Part shown: positions 16,570 to 24,867 of the stretch, in pieces
Layout: every line of letters begins with the position of its first letter
Position numbering within the stretch: the stretch's first letter is position 1
Assembly: GCA_947474495.1 (NCBI GenBank)
Contig: CANJIM010000009.1
Span: 1 to 55,939 of the forward strand
DNA from: Rhodospirillaceae bacterium
GTDB lineage: Bacteria; Pseudomonadota; Alphaproteobacteria; SMXQ01
Reading direction: 5' to 3'
DNA: 55,939 bases
Position numbers and translations under genes: made by a program
The notes under the pieces: model-generated
Database searches by the model: none
Told to the model about the DNA's origin: nothing
Seen by the model: the letters and a program-made list of their open reading frames with translations, nothing else

Positions 16570-18042
16570 ATGACGAGCAAGGGGTCGGCGCAAAACGATG
16601 GCCGCAACGTTTCGCTGGAGGCGATGGCCGACCTGCGCGTCTTTTTGCGCGAGGCGGAACAGGCGGGCGAGTTGGTACATGTGCATGGCGCAGATCCCGA
16701 ATTGGAGATGGGAGCGCTGTTCGAGTTGAGCCATGAGCATCTCTACCCCCCCGTGCTGCTGTTCGACCAAGTGAAGAACTGCGCGCCTCAATTTCGAGTC
16801 CTATCTAACGTGCGTACGGCGCGGTTCATGGTTGGCGAGCTCACGCTCGATGCAGTCAAGGCCTATCGCAACCGCCCGAAGGAAAAGAAGGCGCCGATCC
16901 CGCCGCAGGAGGTGAATTATGGCCCCGTCATGGAGAACGTGATCGAGGGCGATGCAGTCGACGTGCTGAAATTTCCAGCGCCGCGTTGGCATGCTAAGGA
17001 TGGCGGCCGCTACATCGGCACTGAATGCGTCGTCATCTGCAAGGACCCAGATAGCGATTGGGTCAATCTGGGCACCTATCGCGTGATGGTGCATGACAAG
17101 ACCACACTGGGCGTGTTCATCGAGCCGGGCAAGGATGGCGACGCGATCCGCAGGAAATATTGGGCTAAGGGCCAGCCCTGTCCGATGGTCATCAGCGTCG
17201 GCCAGGCGCCGATCCTCGGCGTCGTGGCCTCGGTTGCGGCGAAGAATGGCGAGTCGGAATATGCGATCGCAGGCGGGCGCGTCGGCCGCCCCATCCGCAC
17301 TATCCGCGGCAAAGTGACGGGGCTGCCTATTCCTGCCGACGCTGAACTGGTGTTCGAGGGTTTCATGCCGGCGCCGGAGGTCGATGCGCGTACCGAGGGG
17401 CCGTTCGGCGAATGGCCGGGTTACTACGCGTCTGACGAGCGACCGGAGCCAGTCCTGCAAGTTAAGGCGATTTATCATCGCGACGATGCCATCATCATCG
17501 GTCAACCGCCGACGATGCCGACATATCCTGGCCGCCAGATCAAAATCCCGCGCGTTGCCGCTCTCTGGGATGCGATCGAAGCGGCGGGTGTTCCGGAGAT
17601 CCGTGGCGTGTGGAAGTTGCTGGGTGGTGGTTCCCGCTTTATCGACGTGATCGCCATCAAACAACTTCATCCGGGGCATGCCAAGATGGCGGGTCTGGTT
17701 GCAGCCGGCTGTGGCCAATCCTACATGAATCGCTTGATCATCATCGTCGACGAGGATATCGACATCACGAATCCTGCCGAGGTGATGTGGGCGGTGGCGT
17801 CGCGCTGGGATCCCAAGAGTCAAACCGACCTGATCGATGGTTGTTGGACTGGCTACATTGATCCGCGGCTGTCGCCCGACAAACGCGCGAACGGCGATAT
17901 CACTACGAGCCGCATGATCATTTATGCGGTTCGCCCCTATCACTGGCGTGACGGATTTCCTGAGGTCAATATGGTTGATCGCGACCTGGCTGCGCAAGTC
18001 CGCGGCAAGTGGCAGGATCAGCTTCCGTTCCTTCGGAAATAG
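16570..18042 (+). CDS. UbiD-family prenylated-FMN-dependent decarboxylase
   Basis: This 490-residue protein has the UbiD length and catalytic set. R171 lies in LGTYRVMVHDK, and E276 and E281 lie in RTEGPFGEWPGYY, matching almost number for number the Arg173-Glu277-Glu282 triad of fungal Fdc1. UbiD enzymes reversibly decarboxylate aromatic or alpha,beta-unsaturated acids using prenyl-FMN, which a UbiX-type prenyltransferase must supply; none is encoded in this window. The ATG at 16570 has GAGAGGG nine bases upstream; an ATG at 16537 overlaps the end of the GroES-like gene and has no ribosome binding site. It is the last gene of the island before the IS6 element. The substrate is unknown. Confidence 0.87.
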   Translation: MTSKGSAQNDGRNVSLEAMADLRVFLREAEQAGELVHVHGADPELEMGALFELSHEHLYPPVLLFDQVKNCAPQFRVLSNVRTARFMVGELTLDAVKAYRNRPKEKKAPIPPQEVNYGPVMENVIEGDAVDVLKFPAPRWHAKDGGRYIGTECVVICKDPDSDWVNLGTYRVMVHDKTTLGVFIEPGKDGDAIRRKYWAKGQPCPMVISVGQAPILGVVASVAAKNGESEYAIAGGRVGRPIRTIRGKVTGLPIPADAELVFEGFMPAPEVDARTEGPFGEWPGYYASDERPEPVLQVKAIYHRDDAIIIGQPPTMPTYPGRQIKIPRVAALWDAIEAAGVPEIRGVWKLLGGGSRFIDVIAIKQLHPGHAKMAGLVAAGCGQSYMNRLIIIVDEDIDITNPAEVMWAVASRWDPKSQTDLIDGCWTGYIDPRLSPDKRANGDITTSRMIIYAVRPYHWRDGFPEVNMVDRDLAAQVRGKWQDQLPFLRK

Positions 18043-18083
18043 CGGCGCAAATCAGTTCCTTCGTCACTACGATGTGACCAAAA

Positions 18084-18883
18084 GGGATTGTCAGGTTAAG
18101 TGTTGGGGCCGAGCAAATTCTGTGAGCGCAAAGCTCACGCACTAGCGACGGACGCGGCCATCCATCCCGCCATGGCGTCGGCCCGGAATGTGCGCAGTGT
18201 TGTTCGTGAAATCAGGTGACGCTGGAGGTTGAAGAGATTGTAGATGGCGCCATGCGTGGCAACGAAGCGCTGGGCTTCGCCCTGCGATTTGAAGCGCTGC
18301 ATCTTGCGCTCTCGCCGTCGCACTGAGAGATGCGAATTCTCGGCTCGATTGTTGTCGCGCAAACGACCCGGGCGATGACGTGAACGGCCGCCCAAAGTAT
18401 CGAGCGCCGCCCCGTAAGAGGCCAGCCCGTCGGTCACTATTCCATCCGGCGCATAGCCCTGCTTGCGCATTAATTTACGTAGCAATTTGAGCGCTGCGCG
18501 TTTGTTGCGGCGCTTCTGAACCAGCACGTCCAGAACTTCGCCTTCCTGGTCGACAGCCCGCCGCATGAACATGTGGCGTCCGTTGATACGGACGACCATT
18601 TCATCGAGATGCCAGACAGAACCTGGGCGAGGGCGCATTCGACGAATGTTCGCCGCAATGGCTCCGCCGAATTTCTCCGCCCAACAGCGGACCGTCTCGT
18701 AGGAGACGTCGATCCCGCGCTCGGCGAGAATCTCCTCTACATCCCGCAAACTCAGGGTGTATTTGAAATACAGCCAAACGGCTTGGCGGATGATTTCGGG
18801 TGGGAAGCGGTGTCTTTTATAGGAGATGGTTTTCATCCCGCAAGCTTATATCAGAGACAAGTTGCAGTTAGACTGACAGCACC
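18084..18883 (-). mobile_element. IS6-family insertion sequence
   Basis: An element of about 800 bases, a normal IS6 size, enclosing a full-length transposase. Its proposed ends are imperfect inverted repeats: reading inward, GGGATTGTCAGGTTAAGTG on the left and GGTGCTGTCAGTCTAACTG on the right, sharing GG...TGTCAG..TAA.TG. The eight bases outside each end (GACCAAAA and AATGGCAT) differ, so no target duplication is seen. It sits exactly between the catabolic island and chromosomal backbone genes. Confidence 0.75.
18135..18836 (-). CDS. IS6-family transposase
   Basis: This 233-residue transposase has an N-terminal helix-turn-helix (YTLSLRDVEEILAERGIDVSYETVRCW) and the IS6 DDE core: D in SVWHLDEMVV, D in IVTDGLASYG and E in NNRAENSHLSVRRRER. 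It is full length with no frameshift, so the element may be active. IS6 elements move by replicative transposition and can join flanking DNA to new sites, which suits a position at the edge of an acquired region. Confidence 0.92.
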   Translation of the reverse strand: MKTISYKRHRFPPEIIRQAVWLYFKYTLSLRDVEEILAERGIDVSYETVRCWAEKFGGAIAANIRRMRPRPGSVWHLDEMVVRINGRHMFMRRAVDQEGEVLDVLVQKRRNKRAALKLLRKLMRKQGYAPDGIVTDGLASYGAALDTLGGRSRHRPGRLRDNNRAENSHLSVRRRERKMQRFKSQGEAQRFVATHGAIYNLFNLQRHLISRTTLRTFRADAMAGWMAASVASA

Positions 18884-18891
18884 AATGGCAT

Positions 18892-20109
18892 TCACCTTTG
18901 CTGCAGCGCGGGGTGGTCGACCAGTTCATCGATCTCGGCGTCGGTCATGCCCGACTGGCCTTCGAGCGCCTTGAGCAGCGAATCGATATGCTCGCGTGGA
19001 ATGTCGCGGGTGATGAAAACGATCTTGCTGCGGTGATCGTCGCTCGGCCATTGGTCGAGCCAAACCACCGGATGGAAGATGTGCTGCACGCCATGCAGCA
19101 CCGCTGGCTGGCCCGGCCGCTCGGCAATATTGAGCAGTCCTTTCACGCGCAGCAGGTCGTCGCCTTTGTTGGCGACGAGCAATTCGAGGAACATCGTGAA
19201 GGCGACGCCGCCGATCGGCTTGTCGCGAATGATGCTGTAAGAACGAATGTGGTCGTCGTGGCGGTTCACGTCGAGGGCTGAATGGTCATGTTCGTGATGG
19301 TCATGATCATGGTCGTGATGATCGTGGCCATCGTCATGACCATCGTCATGCCCATGGTGATCGTGCCCATGATCGTGGTCGTGGTCATGCCCATGGTCGT
19401 GACCGCCTTCATAAGCTTCGGCGCGAAGCCAGGCGTTTACGTCAGCCGACTTGACCGACACGTTGTAATAGCCGGCCGACAGCAGCTTGACGGGGTCGGC
19501 CATGGCCTCGTCGGGCGTGAGATACAGCGCCGCGGGATTGAGCAGCCAGAGGCGCTTGCGCAATTCAGCGGTCTTCGCTTCCGGCAGATCGGTCTTGCTG
19601 ATGACGAGACGGTCGGCGACCGCCGCCTGCTTGAGCGCCTCAGGATGGGCATCGAGGCTGGCGAGGCCGTTCACCGCGTCGATCACGGTGATCACGCTGT
19701 CGAGGGCAAAATTGGCGGCGATCAGCGGATCGTTGAGCAAGGTGTGCAGAATGGGGGCGGGGTCGGCCAACCCCGTGGTCTCGATCACCACGCGCTTGAA
19801 CCAGGGCACCTGGCTTTTCACGCGCTTCATGAACAGCTCGCGCATGGTGTCGATCAGATCGCCGCGAATCGTGCAGCACAGACAGCCGCTCGACAGCTCG
19901 ACGAAATTTTCGCCGCTTTTTTCGACCAGCAAGTGATCGAGGCCCACCTCGCCGAACTCGTTGATGATCACCGCCGTGTCCTTCAGCGCCGGATCGCGCA
20001 ACAGGCGGGAGAGCAGGGTGGTCTTGCCGGCGCCGAGGAACCCCGTCAGCACGGTGACGGGAATGATGTCGGAGATGGGCGAGGCGGGAGGCTGTACGGA
20101 GGGGGCCAC
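18892..20109 (-). CDS. COG0523 (CobW/ZNG1-type) GTPase metallochaperone
   Basis: This 405-residue G3E-family GTPase has a Walker A motif TGFLGAGKTTLL, the metal-binding GCLCC motif (CxCC), and the guanine-recognition SKTD. A long run of His and Asp follows (about residues 235-275, HDHGHDHDHDHGHDHHGHDD and more), then the C-terminal CobW domain. Such proteins deliver zinc to client enzymes under zinc limitation. GTG 20109 is taken as the start, preceded by AGGAAA; the open frame continues much further upstream but only across the antisense of the next gene. A Zur-like box 32 bases upstream supports control by zinc. Confidence 0.87.
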   Translation of the reverse strand: MAPSVQPPASPISDIIPVTVLTGFLGAGKTTLLSRLLRDPALKDTAVIINEFGEVGLDHLLVEKSGENFVELSSGCLCCTIRGDLIDTMRELFMKRVKSQVPWFKRVVIETTGLADPAPILHTLLNDPLIAANFALDSVITVIDAVNGLASLDAHPEALKQAAVADRLVISKTDLPEAKTAELRKRLWLLNPAALYLTPDEAMADPVKLLSAGYYNVSVKSADVNAWLRAEAYEGGHDHGHDHDHDHGHDHHGHDDGHDDGHDHHDHDHDHHEHDHSALDVNRHDDHIRSYSIIRDKPIGGVAFTMFLELLVANKGDDLLRVKGLLNIAERPGQPAVLHGVQHIFHPVVWLDQWPSDDHRSKIVFITRDIPREHIDSLLKALEGQSGMTDAEIDELVDHPALQQR

Positions 20110-20140
20110 GGCGGAGTTTCCTGACGATGAAGCTGATATG

Positions 20141-20153
20141 GTTATATTGTAAC
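20141..20153 (-). promoter_or_regulatory. Candidate Zur box upstream of the COG0523 gene
   Basis: GTTATATTGTAAC matches the alphaproteobacterial Zur palindrome core GTTATA-N-TATAAC with one change in the right arm. It lies 32 bases upstream of the GTG start of the metallochaperone gene, in its promoter zone. Zur with zinc would repress the gene. Confidence 0.6.
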
Positions 20154-20238
20154 ATTCCCGAGATAAACCGCCAGAGGCCGCCTTGGGGCCGCGCAAACGG
20201 TTGAGATCGTTGCGTTCGGCGCGTATATCCCAGGCATC

Positions 20239-21048
20239 ATGCTGGTCGATAGCCACTGTCATCTGGATTACGCCGATTACGGCACGGACCGCGACGACGT
20301 TATGCGCCGCGCGCGGCTCGCTGGCGTCAGCACCATGCTGACGATCTCGACCAAGCTGAGCGCCTTTCCGGCGGTGCGCGCCATCGCCGAACAATACCCG
20401 GACGTGTTCTGCACGGTCGGCGTCCATCCGCACGAGGCCGCCAGCGAAGGTCCCGACGCCGACACCGCCAAGCTCCTGGCGCTGGCCAGCCATCCGCGCG
20501 TCGTCGGCATCGGCGAGACCGGCCTCGACTATTATTACGAACATGCGCCGCGCCAGGCCCAGGCCGACAGCTTTCGCGCCCATATCGCCGCGGCGCGCGC
20601 CAGCCAGCTGCCGCTGATCGTCCACACCCGCGACGCCGACGACGACATGATCGCCATCCTGACCGAGGAGCAGGGCAAAGGGACATTCCCCGGCCTGCTG
20701 CATTGCTTCAGCTCGGCCCGCGCCGTGGCGGAGGCGGCCTTGGAGCAGGGGTTTTACGTGTCGTTTTCCGGCATCCTGACCTTCAAGAATGCGGTCGCCG
20801 TGCGCGAGGTCGCCCAGATGGTGCCGCTCGACCGGCTGCTGGTTGAGACCGACGCACCGTATCTGGCGCCGGTGCCCAACCGCGGCAAGCGCAACGAGCC
20901 GGCGTTCGTGGCGCACACGGCCCAAACGCTCGCCGAACTGCGCGGCCTGACGGTCGCCGAATTGGCCGACATCACCACGGAGAATTTCTTCCGGCTGTTC
21001 ACCAAAGCCACGCGCCCGCCAGCCCCTAAAATCGTGTCGGCCGCATGA
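20239..21048 (+). CDS. tatD: TatD-family metal-dependent DNase
   Basis: This 269-residue TIM-barrel hydrolase has the TatD ligand set: HCH in VDSHCHLDY, E in GIGETGLDYYY, H in LIVHTRDA, H in LLHCFSS and D in VETDAPYLAP. TatD enzymes are Mg-dependent 3'-5' nucleases linked to DNA repair and RNA quality control. The ATG at 20239 gives the standard N-terminus. Its last bases overlap the next gene's ATG (ATGA), so the two are co-translated. Confidence 0.9.
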   Translation: MLVDSHCHLDYADYGTDRDDVMRRARLAGVSTMLTISTKLSAFPAVRAIAEQYPDVFCTVGVHPHEAASEGPDADTAKLLALASHPRVVGIGETGLDYYYEHAPRQAQADSFRAHIAAARASQLPLIVHTRDADDDMIAILTEEQGKGTFPGLLHCFSSARAVAEAALEQGFYVSFSGILTFKNAVAVREVAQMVPLDRLLVETDAPYLAPVPNRGKRNEPAFVAHTAQTLAELRGLTVAELADITTENFFRLFTKATRPPAPKIVSAA

Positions 21049-21890
21049 GGGTCACGGTGCTCGGATGCGGCGGCGCCGGCGGCGTCCCGCTGGTCGGCGG
21101 CGATTGGGGCGCCTGTAATCCGCGCGAGCCGAAGAACCGCCGCCGCCGTGTCTCGATCCTGATCGAGGATGGCCCGGATCTTGGGAGCCCTGGGGGAAAC
21201 CCGACGCGCCTGATGGTCGACACCTCGCCGGATTTGCGCGAACAGGTGCTCGAGGCCGGCGTGCAGCGTGTCGACGGCATCGTTTTCACCCACAACCATG
21301 CCGACCATATCCACGGCATCGACGATCTCCGCCAGTTCAACCGCCGCCAGCAGGCGATCATTCCGGCCTTTACCAACGCCCAAACCGCCGAAAGCCTGCG
21401 CCAGCGCTTCGGCTATGTCTTCGGGCCGCCGGGCGAGCACAATGGCAAGCCGAATTATTACAAACCCTGCCTCAGCCTGACCGAGATCGCCGCCGGAGAT
21501 CGCTTCGACGTGACCGGTCCGGGCGGTCCGATCGAGGTCCAGACCTTCGACCAGGACCATGGCTTCATGCGGACCCTGGGCCTGCGCTTCGGCGACGTGG
21601 CCTATTCGACCGACGTGGTGAACATGCCCGAGGCCGGTTTCGAGGCCTTGGCTGGGGTCGGGCTATGGATCGTCGATTGCTTCGCCCGCGAGCCGCATCC
21701 GACCCATGTCCATCTGGCCAAGGTGCTGCAATGGATCGAGCGGGTGCAGCCGGACTGCGCCGTACTGACCCATATGGGCACAGCGATGGACTACGGGACG
21801 CTGCTGCGCGAGCTGCCGCAAGGCGTCGTGCCGGGCTATGACGGCATGACAATCGATGTGGCGGAGGATAGCCTTAAGCTCATAAAGTAA
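21045..21890 (+). CDS. MBL-fold hydrolase, PhnP-like
   Basis: This 281-residue metallo-beta-lactamase-fold protein has the metal motif HNHADH in IVFTHNHADHIHGIDD, plus downstream DQDHG, YSTDV and LTHMG. The N-terminus VTVLGCGGAGGVPLVGG is the start typical of PhnP-type phosphodiesterases, which cleave cyclic phosphate esters. It overlaps tatD by four bases, a frequent neighbour in Alphaproteobacteria. No phn genes are nearby, so a role in phosphonate use is not implied. Confidence 0.85.
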   Translation: MRVTVLGCGGAGGVPLVGGDWGACNPREPKNRRRRVSILIEDGPDLGSPGGNPTRLMVDTSPDLREQVLEAGVQRVDGIVFTHNHADHIHGIDDLRQFNRRQQAIIPAFTNAQTAESLRQRFGYVFGPPGEHNGKPNYYKPCLSLTEIAAGDRFDVTGPGGPIEVQTFDQDHGFMRTLGLRFGDVAYSTDVVNMPEAGFEALAGVGLWIVDCFAREPHPTHVHLAKVLQWIERVQPDCAVLTHMGTAMDYGTLLRELPQGVVPGYDGMTIDVAEDSLKLIK

Positions 21891-22105
21891 TTTTTGAGGA
21901 ATAGAAGATTTTCACGCAATTCCAATTTATTGAGATTTAATCCTCTTAAATCACTCTATATTTTCCATAATATACATTATGCGATATATACCTGCCAGAT
22001 AACCGACATAAATTACGCCAATTGTCCCGGCCTCCCCACCGGTTTAGAACCGCCTGACGAGCCCGCCGTGCCGCGTCCCATCACTCCCCGTCCGAGGCCG
22101 CTTCC

Positions 22106-22438
22106 ATGATCCGTCCCATCGTCCTGTTCGCCTCGGCGGCCGTCCTCCTGAGCGCCGCGTCTGCCGCTGCGCCGGCCCGCGCCGAGGGCTACTGCAAGAC
22201 TGGCGACAATTACGACGAGGCCAAGGGCCTCTGCTACACCCCGAGCGCCGCCTACAAGCCGGATGTGCCCAAGGGCGAAAGCCCGACCGGCAGCTGGATC
22301 CCGAGCCTCGGCGGCGTCACCAATTCTATCGCCGGCAAGGCCGTGTTCTGCAATTACGGCGACCGCTTGGTCGGTTCGGGCGACCAGGCCTATTGCTTGT
22401 CCAAAGCCACCAACAAGCCCTATCCGGCCGGCCGTTAG
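22106..22438 (+). CDS. Small secreted four-cysteine protein
   Basis: This 110-residue protein has a clear signal peptide (MIRPIVLFAS to about APARAEG). The mature part has four cysteines in two related pairs: GYCKTGDNYDEAKGLCY and VFCNYGDRLVGSGDQAYC, each with Cys-x12-15-Cys and adjacent aromatic residues. They probably form two disulfides in the periplasm. I do not recognise the family. The stop is separated by three bases from the mazG start. An A+T-rich 216-base gap precedes it, presumably its promoter. Confidence 0.7.
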   Translation: MIRPIVLFASAAVLLSAASAAAPARAEGYCKTGDNYDEAKGLCYTPSAAYKPDVPKGESPTGSWIPSLGGVTNSIAGKAVFCNYGDRLVGSGDQAYCLSKATNKPYPAGR

Positions 22439-22441
22439 CCC

Positions 22442-23284
22442 ATGAACGCCCCGGAGACGAAGAAACCCACTGCCGCCGAAGCACTCGAGCGGCTGCTCGG
22501 CGTCATGGCCAAGCTGCGGGCGCCCGACGGCGGCTGCCCCTGGGACCTCGAGCAGACCTTCGCCACCATCGCGCCCTTCACCATCGAAGAGGCCTACGAG
22601 GTGGCCGACGCCATCGCCGGCGGCAACATGGCCACCATCCGCGAGGAAGTCGGGGATCTCCTGTTCCAGGTGGTGTTCTACGCCCAGATGGCGCGCGAGG
22701 CCGGCGACTTCGACTTCGCCGACATCGCCCTCGGCACCGCCGAAAAGATGGAGCGCCGCCATCCGCATGTGTTCGGCCCCGATGCCGCGCGCCCGGCCAC
22801 GGCCACCGCTCAGGTCGCCGCCTGGGAAGCCGTCAAGGACGTCGAGCGCACCGGCAAGCGCGCCGAGGTCGGCAAAGCCGCCAGCGTGCTGTCCGGCGTG
22901 GCGCGCGCCCTGCCCGCGCTGACGCGCGCTGAGAAGCTGACCAAGCGCGCCGCGCGTCACCGTTTCGACTGGCCCGACGCCGGCCAGGTGCTCGACAAAA
23001 TCGAAGAGGAAATCGCCGAACTACGCGTCGAGATTGCAGGCGGTGCAGCAAAAGAACGCGTCGCAGACGAGCTCGGCGATCTCCTGCTCGCCGTCGCCAA
23101 TCTCGGCCGCAAGCTCGAAGTTGATCCGGAAGCCGCCTTGCGGGGCGCCAACGATAAATTCACCCGCCGCTTCCAGCGCGTCGAGGCGTTGCTCCGCGAG
23201 CGCGGCAAATCCCCCAGCGAATCGACGCTGGAGGAAATGGACGCGCTATGGGATCAGGCGAAAGCAGAAGAGCGGCGCGGCTAA
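22442..23284 (+). CDS. mazG: Nucleoside triphosphate pyrophosphohydrolase MazG
   Basis: This 280-residue protein has two MazG domains. The first contains TIEEAYEVADAI and REEVGDLLFQVVFYAQMA, the second IEEEIAELRVEI and VADELGDLLLAVANLGRKL, giving the paired E-x2-E...E-x2-D metal sites. MazG hydrolyses NTPs to NMPs, limiting aberrant nucleotides and (p)ppGpp-linked stress. CPWDLEQTFATIAPF is the standard N-terminal signature. Start ATG 22442 is three bases after the previous gene. Confidence 0.92.
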   Translation: MNAPETKKPTAAEALERLLGVMAKLRAPDGGCPWDLEQTFATIAPFTIEEAYEVADAIAGGNMATIREEVGDLLFQVVFYAQMAREAGDFDFADIALGTAEKMERRHPHVFGPDAARPATATAQVAAWEAVKDVERTGKRAEVGKAASVLSGVARALPALTRAEKLTKRAARHRFDWPDAGQVLDKIEEEIAELRVEIAGGAAKERVADELGDLLLAVANLGRKLEVDPEAALRGANDKFTRRFQRVEALLRERGKSPSESTLEEMDALWDQAKAEERRG

Positions 23285-23306
23285 GCCGCACCGCCTTCCC
23301 GCCTGT

Positions 23307-24335
23307 TCAGCCAGCTTCGCCGGTCGCTTCCGCCGCTTTGGCGATCACATCTTTCGGCACTTTATAGAGCCGCTCGATGAGGACATGGATATCCTTGCCG
23401 GTCATTGGATTGTTCAGATCGAGCTTCTGCTTGGCGGCCAGCGCCAGCATCTCCGGATCCTTCATCAGCGCATCGAACGCCGTGCGGTAGACGCTGCCGA
23501 TGGCGTCCGGCGTACCCGGCGCCAGCATGAAGGGCCGCCCCATTTCCTGCCGCGCGAAAACGAGATCGATGAGTTGCTTCTGCTCGTCGGTCTTGGCGAG
23601 GTCCGGCACCGCCGGCACGTTGGGGAATTTTTCGTGGCGACGCAATGACAGCTGCAGCAGCACATTCACCAGCTTGTCGTCGATCCAGGCCGGATTGCGC
23701 GTGATGATGCTGGAATAATGGTAGCTCGCGGTGCCCTGAAGTTCGCCGCGCTCGATCGCGAGCGCGATATCGCCGGTGCTCTTGTAACCTGGGATAATCT
23801 TGAACTTGGTGCCGAGCACGCGGTTCATCACATTGGGAAACACGACGTTGCCCGACGTCGGACCACCGCCGCCGACGATCAATTCCTGCTCATAGACCTG
23901 CTGGATGCTTTTGATCGGCTGGCTGTGCCAGGACACCACGAGGCCGACCTCGCTGTTCATGCTGCCGACCCAGACATAGTCGCGCGGATCGAAGCGCACG
24001 CCCTGCGAACCGAACATATGCGCCGTCGCGGTGCCGCCGCCGACCGTGCCGAGCGCGGTGCCGTCCTTCGGCGCCACTTCATACATGTAATTGGCGGCAC
24101 GCAAAGTGCCGGCACCCGGCATGTTTTTGACGACGAAGGATGGCGCGCCCGGCAGATGCTTGCCGAAAAATTGCGCCAGCAAGCGCCCATAGATGTCGTA
24201 ACCGCCGACGTCGCCGCCAGCGAAGATCGTCACCATCTGACCTTTGAAATTCTGCGCCTGTGCCGGTGCTGTTGCCAAACCGCAAATTGCCAGCAGTCCG
24301 CATAATGCGGACATGCGTCCCCCCACTCTCGACAT
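23307..24335 (-). CDS. Orphan TctC/Bug-type solute receptor
   Basis: This 342-residue protein has a signal peptide (MSRVGGRMSA to about APAQAQN) and a TctC domain: MVTIFAGGDVGGYDIYGRL, PSFVVKNMPGAG, and the C-terminal KPM-type end. The ATG at 24335 has AGGGAG six bases upstream; a second ATG at 24314 is also possible. No TctA or TctB gene adjoins it, so it is an orphan receptor like many Bug proteins. It is outside the island, in backbone DNA, and is closer in style to the receptor at 3724 (GGYDSYARL) than to the other two. The ligand is unknown. Confidence 0.85.
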   Translation of the reverse strand: MSRVGGRMSALCGLLAICGLATAPAQAQNFKGQMVTIFAGGDVGGYDIYGRLLAQFFGKHLPGAPSFVVKNMPGAGTLRAANYMYEVAPKDGTALGTVGGGTATAHMFGSQGVRFDPRDYVWVGSMNSEVGLVVSWHSQPIKSIQQVYEQELIVGGGGPTSGNVVFPNVMNRVLGTKFKIIPGYKSTGDIALAIERGELQGTASYHYSSIITRNPAWIDDKLVNVLLQLSLRRHEKFPNVPAVPDLAKTDEQKQLIDLVFARQEMGRPFMLAPGTPDAIGSVYRTAFDALMKDPEMLALAAKQKLDLNNPMTGKDIHVLIERLYKVPKDVIAKAAEATGEAG

Positions 24336-24497
24336 GCTTCGCTCCCTATGACGGCGCGGCCTTTATCGACCGTCGCCTTTTTCACGGGAAAGCATAACCG
24401 AGCCGTGCGGACCGCGCCCGGCAAATTACGGCCCGCCGACGAATGCCGGCAGGCCGTTGAAAGACAAAAGATTTCTTAGGGTGACGGACGCGAAGAC

Positions 24498-24803
24498 TTA
24501 CGTCTTGTCGTCTTCCTCGACTTTCAGAATATCCTTCGTGGTGAAGAGATATTCCTTCAGCTCCTTGGCGAAGGTCTCGTCATTGCGGCGCAGCCATTCG
24601 ATCAGCATGGCGGCATGCTCGATCTCTTCCTTCATATTGTGCAGAAGGATGCCCTTGAGGGCCGCATCTTCGCAATCATCGGCGCGCTGGCGGTACCAGT
24701 CGGACGCCTCCAATTCCTCCATCAGTGACACCGTCGCCTGATGCTTGGAAATGGTGGTCTTGGCAAGCCGCTCGCGCGGCGCGTGAAGGTCTTCGCTAGA
24801 CAT
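24498..24803 (-). CDS. EncFtn-type encapsulated-ferritin-like protein
   Basis: This 101-residue, two-helix ferritin-like protein matches the encapsulated ferritins of Rhodospirillum type. The first helix has SLMEELEASDWY (E29, E30, W36, Y37), the second EEIEHAAMLIEWLRRND (E59, E60, E62, H63), followed by the YLFTTKDI end. EncFtn dimers form a ferroxidase site between subunits and assemble as a ring. Normally a C-terminal targeting peptide directs the protein into an encapsulin shell; here the protein ends at KVEEDDKT with no such peptide, and no shell gene is adjacent. It probably oxidises iron in the open cytoplasm or is packaged in trans. Confidence 0.8.
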   Translation of the reverse strand: MSSEDLHAPRERLAKTTISKHQATVSLMEELEASDWYRQRADDCEDAALKGILLHNMKEEIEHAAMLIEWLRRNDETFAKELKEYLFTTKDILKVEEDDKT

Positions 24804-24867
24804 GGTTGTTCCTTTGAACGGTGTGAGGCGCTCTCTCGGAACTAACGACTAAAAGCCTAGGTAAGTT

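Noticed and set aside
18076-18891. Eight-base target duplication around the IS6 element
   Set aside because: The flanks GACCAAAA and AATGGCAT do not match.
19282-20124. Plus-strand frame beginning with a Met/Val-rich, membrane-like stretch
   Set aside because: The hydrophobic run is the antisense reading of the His/Asp-rich tract of the COG0523 gene.
20110-20925. N-terminal extension of the COG0523 frame by about 270 codons
   Set aside because: It is antisense to tatD, and the GTPase domain begins only after GTG 20109, which has a ribosome binding site.
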